Of a stretch of 64,000 nucleotides of DNA, positions 19,901-26,221 are shown piece by piece (within the stretch, counting starts at the first letter, position 1; every line of letters begins with the position of its first letter). This DNA comes from Ligaoa zhengdingensis (lineage in GTDB: Bacteria > Bacillota > Clostridia > Oscillospirales > Ruminococcaceae), in NCBI RefSeq assembly GCF_014384885.1, contig NZ_JACRST010000003.1:1-64000 (forward strand). The letters run 5' to 3'. Made by a program: the position numbers and the translations under genes. A model generated the notes under the pieces. It made no database searches, was not told the origin of the DNA, and was given only the letters and a program-made list of their open reading frames with translations.

Positions 19901-20473
19901 TTTGTAGGTAATTACATTGCTGACCAAAAAGGAGCAACTGGTTGGGAGAAGGCTGGATATATTGCAGGTGGTGCGGTAATTGGCGCTGTTGCGGGAGGTG
20001 TAGCCGGTTATGTTGCAGCACCAGCGGTTGCAAGTGCTACAAATGTTGCTGCAATTTCTGTTACAAGTGCTGGTGTTGCTACGATTTCTGCCAATAGTAC
20101 GGTAGTAGCTGAACAGACATCTCGAATATTCAACAATGCTACGACAGCAATTACGACATATTATCCTCCCAATAATGGCTTTTTGGGTGAATCACAAAGA
20201 ATTATGTTGGACGCTGGGACAATGATTCAACGAACTGGAAATTTAAGTGGATATTTTGTGGCTCCAGCGGGAACACCAGGAGCAATGTTGGCATTACCCT
20301 ATGATAAGATAGGAGATGCAACGACATTGCTTCAAATTCAATATCCAATATATGTAGAATCGGGGCAAGTAGCTCCTTGGTTTGGGCAAATTGGTCTGGG
20401 TACACAATATATTTTAGAGCAAAATTTAGATAAACTAATAAGTGTAGGAGCAATAAAAATAATAGGAGGTTAA
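13910..20473 (+). CDS. Secreted Rhs/YD-repeat polymorphic toxin with TNT-like NADase C-terminus
   Basis: 2187 residues. Order: signal peptide (1-30, ending VAYATE), an acidic Glu/Ser-rich region (about 35-150), a non-repeat N-domain, YD repeats of the YxYDxxGxL type (about 430-1880), and the Rhs core signature RYCGEYFDAETGTIYLRARY (from about 1903). Next comes an Ala/Gly-rich hydrophobic stretch (about 1976-2045). The variable C-terminus (about 2084-2187) contains NNGFLGESQ, GxPGAMLALPYD and APWFGQIGLGTQY, which matches the TNT-type NAD glycohydrolase pattern. The YD-repeat shell probably encloses the toxin until delivery. No LPXTG anchor was seen. ATG follows GGAGGAGGG. The immunity candidate starts 5 bases downstream. 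Confidence 0.9.
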   Translation: MDRTSLKQKLLSILLCAVMTFNLGTVAYATEPMRENTQEEASQSESVVEEQQDIAPEVEEQESASESSGEEVSSTPETKSDKEQGTTEESSEPSIEDGEASSEPEKPDTEALGTEGDNTGAEPGSGDVPEESDPQSQAPEGLTDEELDALKDSITEYTEEEKAVLLEKLGLTEEQVLTLETEEKYTLPQIGLISIIKANYPFSLEDAITFFGHHYNLGNIKRTIAELIILTDDDLNHVTAHEVESYFLNGNETEVIRDAVIIAEITGLPMGELIRPVPTEEELNLSSNESLHFTNRRTRQLNRALSYRNWSNGVYTVVNIENFEEYYWINLESILAELSGEEDEVDSGLLNQALENILYQALELEAELYGEMVFAISRAVPEEKSEEEPERNIVETRASRPRPPAEEDKDNPVEAPYAVAAKENEQINMATGALKYTYNVLELPNTNGNGFKLSLTYDLDEAAVGKEFFGSKTRKVYCNRYTEYTDTGEFYDQYYKYYLENDKSYQWDYEDDNDPSDGVYVTQMGPTTDLTTVNELLDSFSDTTSNLGPGWMWDLPIIDTQLRGYNLLYLPNVGKFAFKASELKFEKYPRDDISISKEGSGSNEKYKVTLKDGEKYYFKKSTGQLLESEDRYGNKTIFSYDGDWLQSIVDCYGRAINFSYTTESGNRKLTVTAPDGGTIIFHCAPKAVIDQEDGGYINQQILSRIVDQENRETSFDYDASEYTFDFYDKMDERTMYKIMDGAVTNSILTLKEVTYPTGAKTLYTYTTDWENLAKYGRIKKYKVKTRTDIIDDGNYNVESFPSYGRYTQHPKKTTSTSRTFITERKELLENQTLRSYKYTFNEDFLTTKEEFESITNAAGGKLSKTTTRLFSTYQLPTKETVVSTDTTSGTSNNAQTLIKQYSYNKTGNLLYEIGTKAEGSSTDTTYRTDYTYYTDTSTPYSHLLTKTYKQDANTTIREVNVLDEATHSMVIRTEVYSKDCSDVNADYVLQSKTEYSYNSKGNVTQKREYQDVTTGECIITNYEYDSSGANVIKETVLGERDSDGNVINEADNISTSYTYDAMGNVTSITDPNGNTSSITYDSIYRVTEKKDALNHTETYAYDDTANSTIYTDQRGKSYEYQYDPLGRLETVKYLPDKDHPENGQLLAAYEYDANGRLIRESKNQDAGGVRNIRYEYDALDRQISKGYYESDTAATPVYLETTSYEDVTSSDDNSGDITKGGSKVTITIGNRVTTQYYNRYGELIQEGGVLNGSDAQTSTYYEYNYLGQKVADKQYIGGALTTVAAYELDYAGRIVKTTDALGGYASTEYDDRGQVLNQTDKKQKVTVNTYDIFGRMVEQKQPFASDAGQDVEQYSFQYTEYDKAGNVVKTRRSNQASDSAAGRYAVTEYEYDANNRLTDVIQTIEGTKKQYTHYELDAAGNTIAAYIGLSVPYGQRSTSEPYSVIEYEYDDQGRLVKTTYPDDTVETVTYDANGNKATATDRNGAVTTYSYDAAGRVISESTAQGEAAPVVKSYSYTGAGDIAAVSAEGMTIGYEYDGLGRMTQETQPDGIVKEYGYDNRGNRLSFVLKQDNVERVNEGYTYDALNRMQTVKEGGTTVATYTYDANGNRASLTQGGVTTTYTYNDANLVTSLTNKKGTDILSSYSYTYYLDGNQRTKTDVVNNRTTTYGYDLAGRLTSESESGGNTYAYTYDSRNNRASLTVSGDESYSVAYEYDGDNRLLTETKTINGRQEITNYSYDNNGNQILKTHSVLETAGSGTAGASLQVSASEPVEFDATVSEYDVWNRQVKVTNDAGTSNYAYYPDGLRYSKTVNGALLRQVWDGTNLAYEYTLGEEDAVVPVRRYARGINAIYVESGDAKSYYLYNAHGDVVQMTDATGTVTQEYEYDAFGNEQNPSANDTNPMRYCGEYFDAETGTIYLRARYYDPSIGRFTSADTVLQIMVELSSGIEVPDPLSLNRYTYCHNNPVMYMDSTGNFVISTTVLLVAAGAAIVGTIGGFVGNYIADQKGATGWEKAGYIAGGAVIGAVAGGVAGYVAAPAVASATNVAAISVTSAGVATISANSTVVAEQTSRIFNNATTAITTYYPPNNGFLGESQRIMLDAGTMIQRTGNLSGYFVAPAGTPGAMLALPYDKIGDATTLLQIQYPIYVESGQVAPWFGQIGLGTQYILEQNLDKLISVGAIKIIGG

Positions 20474-20478
20474 CTAAA

Positions 20479-20703
20479 ATGTTGGATGATGATTTTTTTG
20501 AAGTTCTGAGAGCAAATAATATTCCTGAGTTCAAAGTAAGTATTAACAACGCAATTAAAGATGATGTGTATTGTATAAGAGAGAATTATAATCAGTGGGA
20601 AGTATTTTACAGAGAACGGGGAAAGGAATTCAATTTGAAAAAGTTCGATACTAAAGAAGAAGCCCAAAACTATTTGCTTAATTATTTAATAAGGATTAGA
20701 TAA
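20479..20703 (+). CDS. Candidate immunity protein for the TNT-like toxin
   Basis: 74 residues, acidic and Lys-rich, with WEVFYRERGKEF and a C-terminal helix EEAQNYLLNYLI. The family was not assigned with confidence. It starts 5 bases after the Rhs stop with GGAGG upstream and is followed by a hairpin, exactly where polymorphic-toxin immunity genes lie. Its A+T content matches the toxin tip, not the Rhs core, so tip and immunity gene probably arrived together. Confidence 0.7.
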   Translation: MLDDDFFEVLRANNIPEFKVSINNAIKDDVYCIRENYNQWEVFYRERGKEFNLKKFDTKEEAQNYLLNYLIRIR

Positions 20704-20737
20704 TCTAGATATTAAGGATATTTCTAATTGTTAATGA

Positions 20738-20771
20738 CAAATAGGGAACAGTTTTTTCTGTTCCCTATTTG
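20738..20771 (+). terminator. Hairpin closing toxin-immunity cassette 1
   Basis: 14-bp perfect stem (20738-20751 with 20758-20771) with a T6 loop. It marks the end of cassette 1, 18 bases before the open frame of the displaced cassette. Confidence 0.65.
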
Positions 20772-20788
20772 TTCCGTCAAAGTATTGG

Positions 20789-22030
20789 TTGAAGGAAATA
20801 TCAAACAGCGGCACGGCGGGAGCGTCCCTGCAGGTCAGCGCATCGGAGCCGGTGGAGTTCGATGCGACGGTGACGGAATACGACGTGTGGAACCGTCAGG
20901 TGAAGGTGACGAACGACGCGGGCACGAGCAGCTACGCGTACTACCCGGATGGGCTGCGTTACAGCAAGACGGTGAACGGCGCGCTGCTGCGCCAGGTGTG
21001 GGACGGCACGAACCTGGCGTATGAGTACACGCTGGGCGAAGAGGACGCGGTTGTGCCGGTGCGGAGGTACGCGCGCGGAATCAACGCGATCTATGTAGAG
21101 AGCGGCGACGCGAAGAACTACTACCTGTACAACGCGCACGGCGACGTGGTACAGCTGACGGATGCGACGGGCATAGTGACGCAGGAATACGAGTATGACG
21201 CATTCGGCAACGAGCAGAACCCCAGCGCAAACGACACGAACCCCATGCGCTACTGCGGCGAATACTTTGACGCGGAGACCGGAACGATCTACCTGCGCGC
21301 CCGGTACTACGACCCGAGGATTGGTAGGTTTACCAGTGCGGACACGGTGTTGCAGGTTATGCGAAAGTTGGGCAGCGGCATCGAGGTGCCTGATCCGCTT
21401 AGTCTCAACAGGTACACTTATTGCCATAACAATCCGGTGATGTATATGGACTCCACCGGCAACTTTGTAATTTCGACTACGGTTCTATTGGTTGCTGCAG
21501 GAGCTGCGATCGTAGGAACAATAGGGGGCTTTGTAGGTAATTACATTGCTGACCAAAAAGGAGCAACTGGTTGGGAGAAGGCTGGATATATTGCAGGTGG
21601 TGCGGTAATTGGTGCTGTGGCTGGAGGTGTAGCGGGTTATGTCGCAGCACCAGCGGTTGCAAGTGCTACAGGTGTTGCTGCTATTTCTGTTACAAGTGCT
21701 GGTGTTGCTACGATTTCTGCCAATGGTATAGTAGCAACTAATCAATTAATTAATACAGTTCCTGGGGTTCAGCAAGGATTATATACTTCGTTAGAACAAG
21801 GTGTTAATTTTAGTCGGAGAGCTTTGGAGCATATGCAAGAGCCAGGGAGATTTGTGCCGGTTCAGTCGTTAATTGATACAATAAAAATAGGTGCTAGTAT
21901 GCCGGATCCACAAGGTTCACAGGCTCTAATGTATTATGCAGAATTATCCATAAATAGCAAACTATATAACTTAGAAGTACTATATGATAAATTTTCAAAT
22001 ACTATTTGGCATTTTAAATATTATGTATAG
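20789..22030 (+). CDS. Displaced Rhs C-terminal cassette 2 with DUF4258-like toxin tip
   Basis: 413 codons that copy the 3' end of the main Rhs gene. Bases 20807-21725 align with 19178-20096 at a constant offset of 1629 and no gap at the points checked, so core and hydrophobic stretch are both repeated. The tip then differs: from about residue 341 it reads FSRRALEHMQEPGRF and ends LYNLEVLYDKFSNTIWHFKYYV-like, resembling DUF4258/BECR-type RNase folds. The only start is TTG 20789 without a ribosome site and no signal peptide is present, so it is probably silent until recombination swaps it onto the main gene. An immunity candidate follows. Confidence 0.75.
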   Translation: MKEISNSGTAGASLQVSASEPVEFDATVTEYDVWNRQVKVTNDAGTSSYAYYPDGLRYSKTVNGALLRQVWDGTNLAYEYTLGEEDAVVPVRRYARGINAIYVESGDAKNYYLYNAHGDVVQLTDATGIVTQEYEYDAFGNEQNPSANDTNPMRYCGEYFDAETGTIYLRARYYDPRIGRFTSADTVLQVMRKLGSGIEVPDPLSLNRYTYCHNNPVMYMDSTGNFVISTTVLLVAAGAAIVGTIGGFVGNYIADQKGATGWEKAGYIAGGAVIGAVAGGVAGYVAAPAVASATGVAAISVTSAGVATISANGIVATNQLINTVPGVQQGLYTSLEQGVNFSRRALEHMQEPGRFVPVQSLIDTIKIGASMPDPQGSQALMYYAELSINSKLYNLEVLYDKFSNTIWHFKYYV

Positions 22031-22042
22031 GGAGGATCGCAA

Positions 22043-22324
22043 TTGGATCAGAAAGATGAGTTATATTATTTACTTAGGGCATTTTTGAGGGGAGAATACG
22101 ATATAAGAACATTTTGCGATGCTTTTTATGATGTATATTATCCAGATCGTCCAATAAAATTTATGGATGAAGAAGAGTTCAAATGTTTTGATAAGTTAGC
22201 AAATGTGATATCAAGATATACGCCATTTGAAGATGATATAAAAGCTTGCCCGAATGCATTTTATAGCAAAAATGATGTCAATAAAGCTATTATTACCACA
22301 TGTAAACTATTAGGTATAATATAA
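22043..22324 (+). CDS. Candidate immunity protein of cassette 2
   Basis: 93 residues from TTG 22043, with GGAGG at 22031-22035. An acidic helical protein with FLRGEYDIRTFCDAFYDVYY and SRYTPFEDD, reminiscent of colicin-D-type immunity proteins. It begins 13 bases after the cassette 2 toxin stop and is followed by a strong terminator. Unlike its toxin it has its own ribosome site, so it could still be translated from read-through RNA. Confidence 0.65.
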   Translation: MDQKDELYYLLRAFLRGEYDIRTFCDAFYDVYYPDRPIKFMDEEEFKCFDKLANVISRYTPFEDDIKACPNAFYSKNDVNKAIITTCKLLGII

Positions 22325-22335
22325 AAGGAAATCTA

Positions 22336-22375
22336 AAAAGCAGGGCAGCAAAAGTTATTTTGCTGCCCTGCTTTT
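22336..22375 (+). terminator. Strong terminator after cassette 2 immunity gene
   Basis: 18-bp perfect stem (22336-22353 with 22358-22375), loop GTTA, with A- and T-rich ends, active in either direction. Confidence 0.85.
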
Positions 22376-22388
22376 ACGTATAACGACG

Positions 22389-22541
22389 CAGACTCGCGGT
22401 CAACTTGACAAACAAAAAAGGAACAGCTACACTGAGCTTATATAGTTACGGAACCAGCGAACAGGATAGCGTGGAATCAACGCGATCTATGTAGAGCGTG
22501 GAGACGCGAAAAGCTACTACCTGTACAACGCGCATGGCGAC
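22389..22541 (+). pseudogene. Rhs scar with internal deletion in front of cassette 3
   Basis: Bases from about 22395 match the Rhs region encoding SLTNKKGT (main gene about 18801). After a short degenerate stretch the match jumps to the region encoding GINAIYVE (main gene about 19449). About 600 bases are therefore missing, and a TAG at about 22468 breaks the frame. The same jump is seen before 23230. Confidence 0.6.
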
Positions 22542-23021
22542 GTGGTGCAGCTGACCGATGCGACAGGCACGGTGACGCAGGAATACGAGTATGACGCATT
22601 CGGCAACGAGCAGAACCCCAGTGCAAACGACACGAACCCATTGCGCTACTGCGGGGAGTACTTCGACGCGGAGACCGGCACGATCTACCTGCGCGCCAGA
22701 TACTACGACCTGAGGATTGGCAGGTTTACCAGTGCGGACAGTTTCCTGGGCAATGCGAATGACCCGCTGAGTCTTAATCGGTACACATATTGTAAAAATA
22801 ATCCGATTTTATACATAGATCCAAGTGGTAATTTGACCTACAATTTGGGAAAGGGATGGACGGCTCGTATTGAGAACTCCCATGTTGAAAATGGGAAAGG
22901 AAAACATATTCATTTAATATACAAGTTATATAATTATCTCCATAGCATAAAGATCATCATGGGGAGTTCATCAAATCGCAAATTGCTTGAGCATAAGATT
23001 GGCTATCCTCCAAAATGTTGA
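22542..23021 (+). CDS. Displaced Rhs C-terminal cassette 3 (truncated core plus HxH-type tip)
   Basis: 159 codons from a GTG inside the copied Rhs core: VVQLTDATG, then RYCGEYFDAETGTIYLRARY, then SLNRYTYCKNN. The tip (about 97-159) reads GKGWTARIENS, then GKHIHLIY, and ends in RKLLEHKIGYPPKC. The HIH pair could be catalytic, but the toxin family was not recognised. No immunity gene lies between its stop and the next hairpin, and no ribosome site precedes the start. It is probably a decaying, silent cassette. Confidence 0.6.
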   Translation: MVQLTDATGTVTQEYEYDAFGNEQNPSANDTNPLRYCGEYFDAETGTIYLRARYYDLRIGRFTSADSFLGNANDPLSLNRYTYCKNNPILYIDPSGNLTYNLGKGWTARIENSHVENGKGKHIHLIYKLYNYLHSIKIIMGSSSNRKLLEHKIGYPPKC

Positions 23022-23050
23022 GCGAGTCGGATACTTTTCTAAGAAGTAGA

Positions 23051-23089
23051 AAAAACAGGGGAAGGAATCGTTTTCCTTCTCCTGTTTTT
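23051..23089 (+). terminator. Terminator after cassette 3
   Basis: Stem of about 17 bp (AAAAACAGGGGAAGGAA with its near complement) ending in T5. Confidence 0.75.
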
Positions 23090-23092
23090 GAT

Positions 23093-23230
23093 AATCTAGT
23101 AACCAGCTTGACAAACAAAAAGGGAACGGCTACACTGAGTTTATACAGCTACGGAATTAGCAAACAAGATAGCGCGCGGAATCAACGCGATCTATGTAGA
23201 GAGCGGCGATGCGAAGAGTTACTTTTACTT
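23093..23230 (+). pseudogene. Fourth Rhs scar without core or tip
   Basis: It repeats the start of the scar at 22389: the SLTNKKGTATLSLYSYG region, then the same jump to GINAIYVESGDAKS. It stops there, leaving no core and no toxin. It marks the end of the Rhs locus and probably of island 1. Confidence 0.6.
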
Positions 23231-23297
23231 GAAAATTATCTACGTATGGTATACAACCGGTCCGGTTAAAGAAATTTTTCTTGTCTCCAAAAAATTT

Positions 23298-23638
23298 TCA
23301 AGGAAATGGAATATCGTCGATGATCGGCTGCTCTTCCGTCACCTCTAATTTAAAAATCACAGGACGCAGCCCGTCGTTACAACTGCAAATGGCCCGGGTT
23401 TGCGAATCCAGTCGCCATAGTAAAATAGTCCGTTTTCAGCTCCGTGCGCCAAGGCGAAAACATACTGATAAATCGCCTTCCACGCCTCGTCGCAGAGCCC
23501 TTCTGGTTTGGCGTAATCCGCATAAAATGCCTGTCCCGCTTGTAGCATTGGGCAGGCAGTCAGACCCTCGACACCGTATTCCTTCGCCAATTCTTCATCC
23601 AGGGTTGTCTTCAGTACGGTGATCTTTACCTTTTTCAC
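23298..23638 (-). pseudogene. TIGR04076-like small protein, frameshifted near its 3' end
   Basis: Starts at GTG 23638 after GGGAGG: MKKVKITVLKTTLDEELA, then CPMLQAGQAF, then GLCDEAWKAIYQYVFAL. The frame stops at 23357 after VVTTGCVL. In the next frame the expected family ending continues: DGLRPVIFKLEVTEEQP, stopping at 23298-23300. A one-base loss near 23385 explains this. It is the first core gene after the Rhs locus. A sequencing error is possible. Confidence 0.65.
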
Positions 23639-23665
23639 GAGCAGTTCCTCCCAGCATTCAAATGG

Positions 23666-23989
23666 TCAAGGGTTCGCGTAATACTCAATTTTTTCAATCT
23701 CATCCGCCTGAACCGTAAGTTTATCCGCGCGTTTGAAGATCGAATCGGGGATGGTTTCCGCAGAAAAAGCGGTGCCGTCGTCGATCGGTTCGGTGATGGT
23801 TACGCGTCTGCCATCCTTGAGCAGCACAATGTCCCTTGGACCGATTTTATGTAGACTGAGGATTTCCTCCCTGTGTTCTTGAAATTCACGGTTCTTTTTC
23901 CGCCCCACAAGGTATAAAATGACAAAGATCAGCGCCAGTAGCGCTGCGGTCAGCAGGATAAATTGGACTTGCTGGTCAAAGTTTTCCAT
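23666..23989 (-). CDS. Small single-pass membrane protein, unknown function
   Basis: 107 residues with one N-terminal transmembrane segment (about 9-29), a charged linker GRKKNREFQEHREEIL, and a compact soluble part. The size and layout recall YajC, but the YajC core motif is not clear, so no name is given. ATG 23989 follows GGAGGAGG. A terminator lies between it and the upstream membrane-protein gene, so it may have its own promoter. Confidence 0.7.
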   Translation of the reverse strand: MENFDQQVQFILLTAALLALIFVILYLVGRKKNREFQEHREEILSLHKIGPRDIVLLKDGRRVTITEPIDDGTAFSAETIPDSIFKRADKLTVQADEIEKIEYYANP

Positions 23990-24007
23990 AAAAAGAGCCT
24001 CCTCCAG

Positions 24008-24036
24008 AAAAAATGCCCTCTTCCAAGTGAGAGGGC
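24008..24036 (-). terminator. Terminator of the J-domain/membrane-protein operon
   Basis: 6-bp GC stem extended to GCCCTCT/AGAGGGC (24015-24036), followed on the minus strand by T6. Confidence 0.75.
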
Positions 24037-24046
24037 TTGAAAAGAC

Positions 24047-24589
24047 TTAACCAAAACGCCGCAAAAACTTGGGACGGAACCAAGTGATGTAAGCGGAGAT
24101 GATGCGGGTAAGCGCCAGATCAAAGATGACGAACACCACATTGCCCAATGCTAGGGTGACGATGCCCGTATACCGACCCAGTTCACCCATCTCGGTCATG
24201 ACCTCTGGCATCTTGAGGACATAGATCATCAGCAGATAGGCCGCAACCACACAGACGTTAAAAAGGATCATTTTAAGCGCCCATTCCAGGATACGTGAGG
24301 GCAGTTTTTCCAAAGCACCCTTGAGGATGGGATAAAATCCTAGGAAAAAGACGAAGAGGAGCGCAGCTGTTTTATCAGGTGCGACCAGAACGGAGAGAAT
24401 GGATACAGCGATATAGACCACAACCGCCCATTTGGTCCCGCATTCGATCACCATGACCACCATCAAAAAACCTGCCATAGCGGGCACAGCGTAGGTCAAA
24501 AAAGGGAGGATGCCGGTCAGCATCATCAGTAATACACAAAGCGCCGCAATCATGCCGCCTAAGGCGACCTGCGAGGTTCGTTTTAACAT
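24047..24589 (-). CDS. Polytopic membrane protein, possibly an ECF-type S component
   Basis: 180 residues with about five hydrophobic segments and a basic C-terminus (WFRPKFLRRFG). The N-terminal ALGGMIAALCVLLMML and the overall size resemble substrate-binding subunits of ECF transporters, but no substrate can be named. ATG 24589 follows AAAGGAG. It is downstream of the J-domain gene in the same direction and ends at a terminator. Confidence 0.65.
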   Translation of the reverse strand: MLKRTSQVALGGMIAALCVLLMMLTGILPFLTYAVPAMAGFLMVVMVIECGTKWAVVVYIAVSILSVLVAPDKTAALLFVFFLGFYPILKGALEKLPSRILEWALKMILFNVCVVAAYLLMIYVLKMPEVMTEMGELGRYTGIVTLALGNVVFVIFDLALTRIISAYITWFRPKFLRRFG

Positions 24590-24621
24590 AGATAGAACTC
24601 CTTTTCTGTCGTTGCATCAAA

Positions 24622-25236
24622 TCAACAGCAGCTGATGAGATCCCCGCCCATGCATTCGCAACAACAATCCGCACAGACCAGGGAGGTGCACATATCACAT
24701 GGGCTGCATCCCCCCGCGGACGTGGTGCGGTACGGGCCGGTTTGATTGGTGCCGTGGTTGCGCTGCCAGAGCATCTGGTTGAGCGCTGCGCGGTATTCCG
24801 GGTTCTGAGGGGCCAGATTGACCGCCTGGGCCATATGTTGATACGCCTGATCCAACCACCCACGCGTGTAGAGCACGCTGCCCTTGAGAAAGTGCCATTC
24901 CGCATCGCGGCGGCCCTCCGGCACGCCGTCGAGAAGCTCCGCAGCATCTTCCACCCGCCCATTTTGGATCATTCGGCGGATATCTGCAAACTGGGAACCG
25001 GAAGTATAGCCGTAGGCGCCGGTTTGTCCCTGCGACCGGGAGGCATTTTTTCGCTGTGCGGTGATGGTGTCGTAGGCTTCGTTAATTTCCTTCATCTTTT
25101 CCGACGCCAGATCGGCCAGCGGGTTGTTGGCGTAATTATCCGGGTGATACTTGCGCGCCATCTCCCGATAGGCGGCTTTCACCTCGTCATCCGAAGCATT
25201 GGGGCTGATGCCCAACACCTTATAAGGATCTGTCAT
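24622..25236 (-). CDS. J-domain protein with TPR-like middle and Cys-rich tail
   Basis: 204 residues. The N-terminal J domain carries HPD at 31-33, so it should stimulate a DnaK-type ATPase. Residues about 85-160 form TPR-like helices (GRVEDAAELLDG, AQAVNLAPQNPEYRAAL). The last 28 residues hold ten Cys (CSPCDMC, CADCCCEC, SCC), a likely metal-binding tail. No zinc/Gly-rich DnaJ core is present, so it is not the general DnaJ. Its start overlaps the end of the DUF5685 gene by 17 bases, indicating coupling. Confidence 0.85.
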   Translation of the reverse strand: MTDPYKVLGISPNASDDEVKAAYREMARKYHPDNYANNPLADLASEKMKEINEAYDTITAQRKNASRSQGQTGAYGYTSGSQFADIRRMIQNGRVEDAAELLDGVPEGRRDAEWHFLKGSVLYTRGWLDQAYQHMAQAVNLAPQNPEYRAALNQMLWQRNHGTNQTGPYRTTSAGGCSPCDMCTSLVCADCCCECMGGDLISCC

Positions 25237-26098
25237 GCGGGTTTCTCCTTTTTTCCTCGACCTGATTGAGGGTATTTTTTAGTCCCAAGTATACGACGTT
25301 ATCCAGAATGGTTTTGTAACGCCGGAGCTCAAATAGTTCATAGGCCTTGGCCAGCTCGGCCGCCGTCTGGTTGAGGGATGCCACTGCTGCGCCGCGAATC
25401 GGCGCCAAGTCGCTTTGCACGGTCAGATGTTCATTTATGACAAAGGCGTTGTAGCTCCCGGTCTTGATGTCGTCCTCCAAGTTGTCCAGCGCATCGATCA
25501 GATAAATCCAGCGCCCCAGCAGGTAGCCGAAGCGCTGCAAAATGCGCTGTTCCGTTTCATCCTGCGAAAGCAGGCTGCAGAGCTCAGAGAGACAACGCGC
25601 CGTCGGTTCGGCAGCCTCGTCGATCGAAGGGCAACGGGCATCCTCCAGCGCACATTGCCGCCTCATCATCTCGGCGACGAGCTCATCCACGCGGGGATAT
25701 TCCCGGCGGGCCTTGTTCCGTGCGGCCGCGGCGAACGGCCGGGCCAAAAGCATCAGCGCCTTGCCGCCGGGGCCGGAGTCGCGGTAATTGTCTTCGAGCT
25801 TATAATAAAGCATAATCATAGCGGTACACGCAGCGAAGTGGGACGAGTCGTTGAGCGAACAACAAAAGCTCTTTTTTAAGGGGTGAGCGATGCAGCGTTC
25901 TCGACAAAATTCGGGGCCATTTGCCTGCAAAGCCATCGACAAAATAGAAAGGAACGCGAAATCGTAACTCAAAGTGAAGCACGCCGCGAATCCATAGGAG
26001 TGACCCAGTTGTTTGCATAAGCCGCAATAGACCGCCTTGTAGGTGTCATATTCACAAATTTTCATCTGCGGTTTGTACGGTTTCACATAACCAAACAT
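25220..26098 (-). CDS. DUF5685 family protein
   Basis: 292 residues starting MFGYVKPYKPQMKICEYDTY, a typical DUF5685 opening, with many conserved Cys (YCGLCKQLG, CCSLND). It is helical, with an acidic ALDNLEDDIKTGSYN segment that recalls prenyl-synthase-like helices. Function is unknown. It overlaps the J-domain gene downstream, and this pairing suggests the J protein serves it as a client or partner. Confidence 0.8.
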   Translation of the reverse strand: MFGYVKPYKPQMKICEYDTYKAVYCGLCKQLGHSYGFAACFTLSYDFAFLSILSMALQANGPEFCRERCIAHPLKKSFCCSLNDSSHFAACTAMIMLYYKLEDNYRDSGPGGKALMLLARPFAAAARNKARREYPRVDELVAEMMRRQCALEDARCPSIDEAAEPTARCLSELCSLLSQDETEQRILQRFGYLLGRWIYLIDALDNLEDDIKTGSYNAFVINEHLTVQSDLAPIRGAAVASLNQTAAELAKAYELFELRRYKTILDNVVYLGLKNTLNQVEEKRRNPHDRSL

Positions 26099-26221
26099 CG
26101 AACCTCAACCCTTGCTGTTGGCAATATGATTATTTTACAATAGCAAAGGGGACATTGCAATGAAAAAACTGTAAATTCCCCTCGAAAAGTCGACATTTAT
26201 ATGTCCAAACTGCGGCGTAAA

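Noticed and set aside
13910..23230. Repeated units that could suggest a CRISPR array
   Set aside because: They are YD repeats of protein-coding sequence and copied Rhs cores, with irregular spacing and no short identical repeat-spacer pattern.
23231..23297. Second copy of the tRNA-Gly 3' end as right attachment site of island 1
   Set aside because: Searched by eye for GTTCGAACCTCG-like sequence around 23,200-23,400 and found none.
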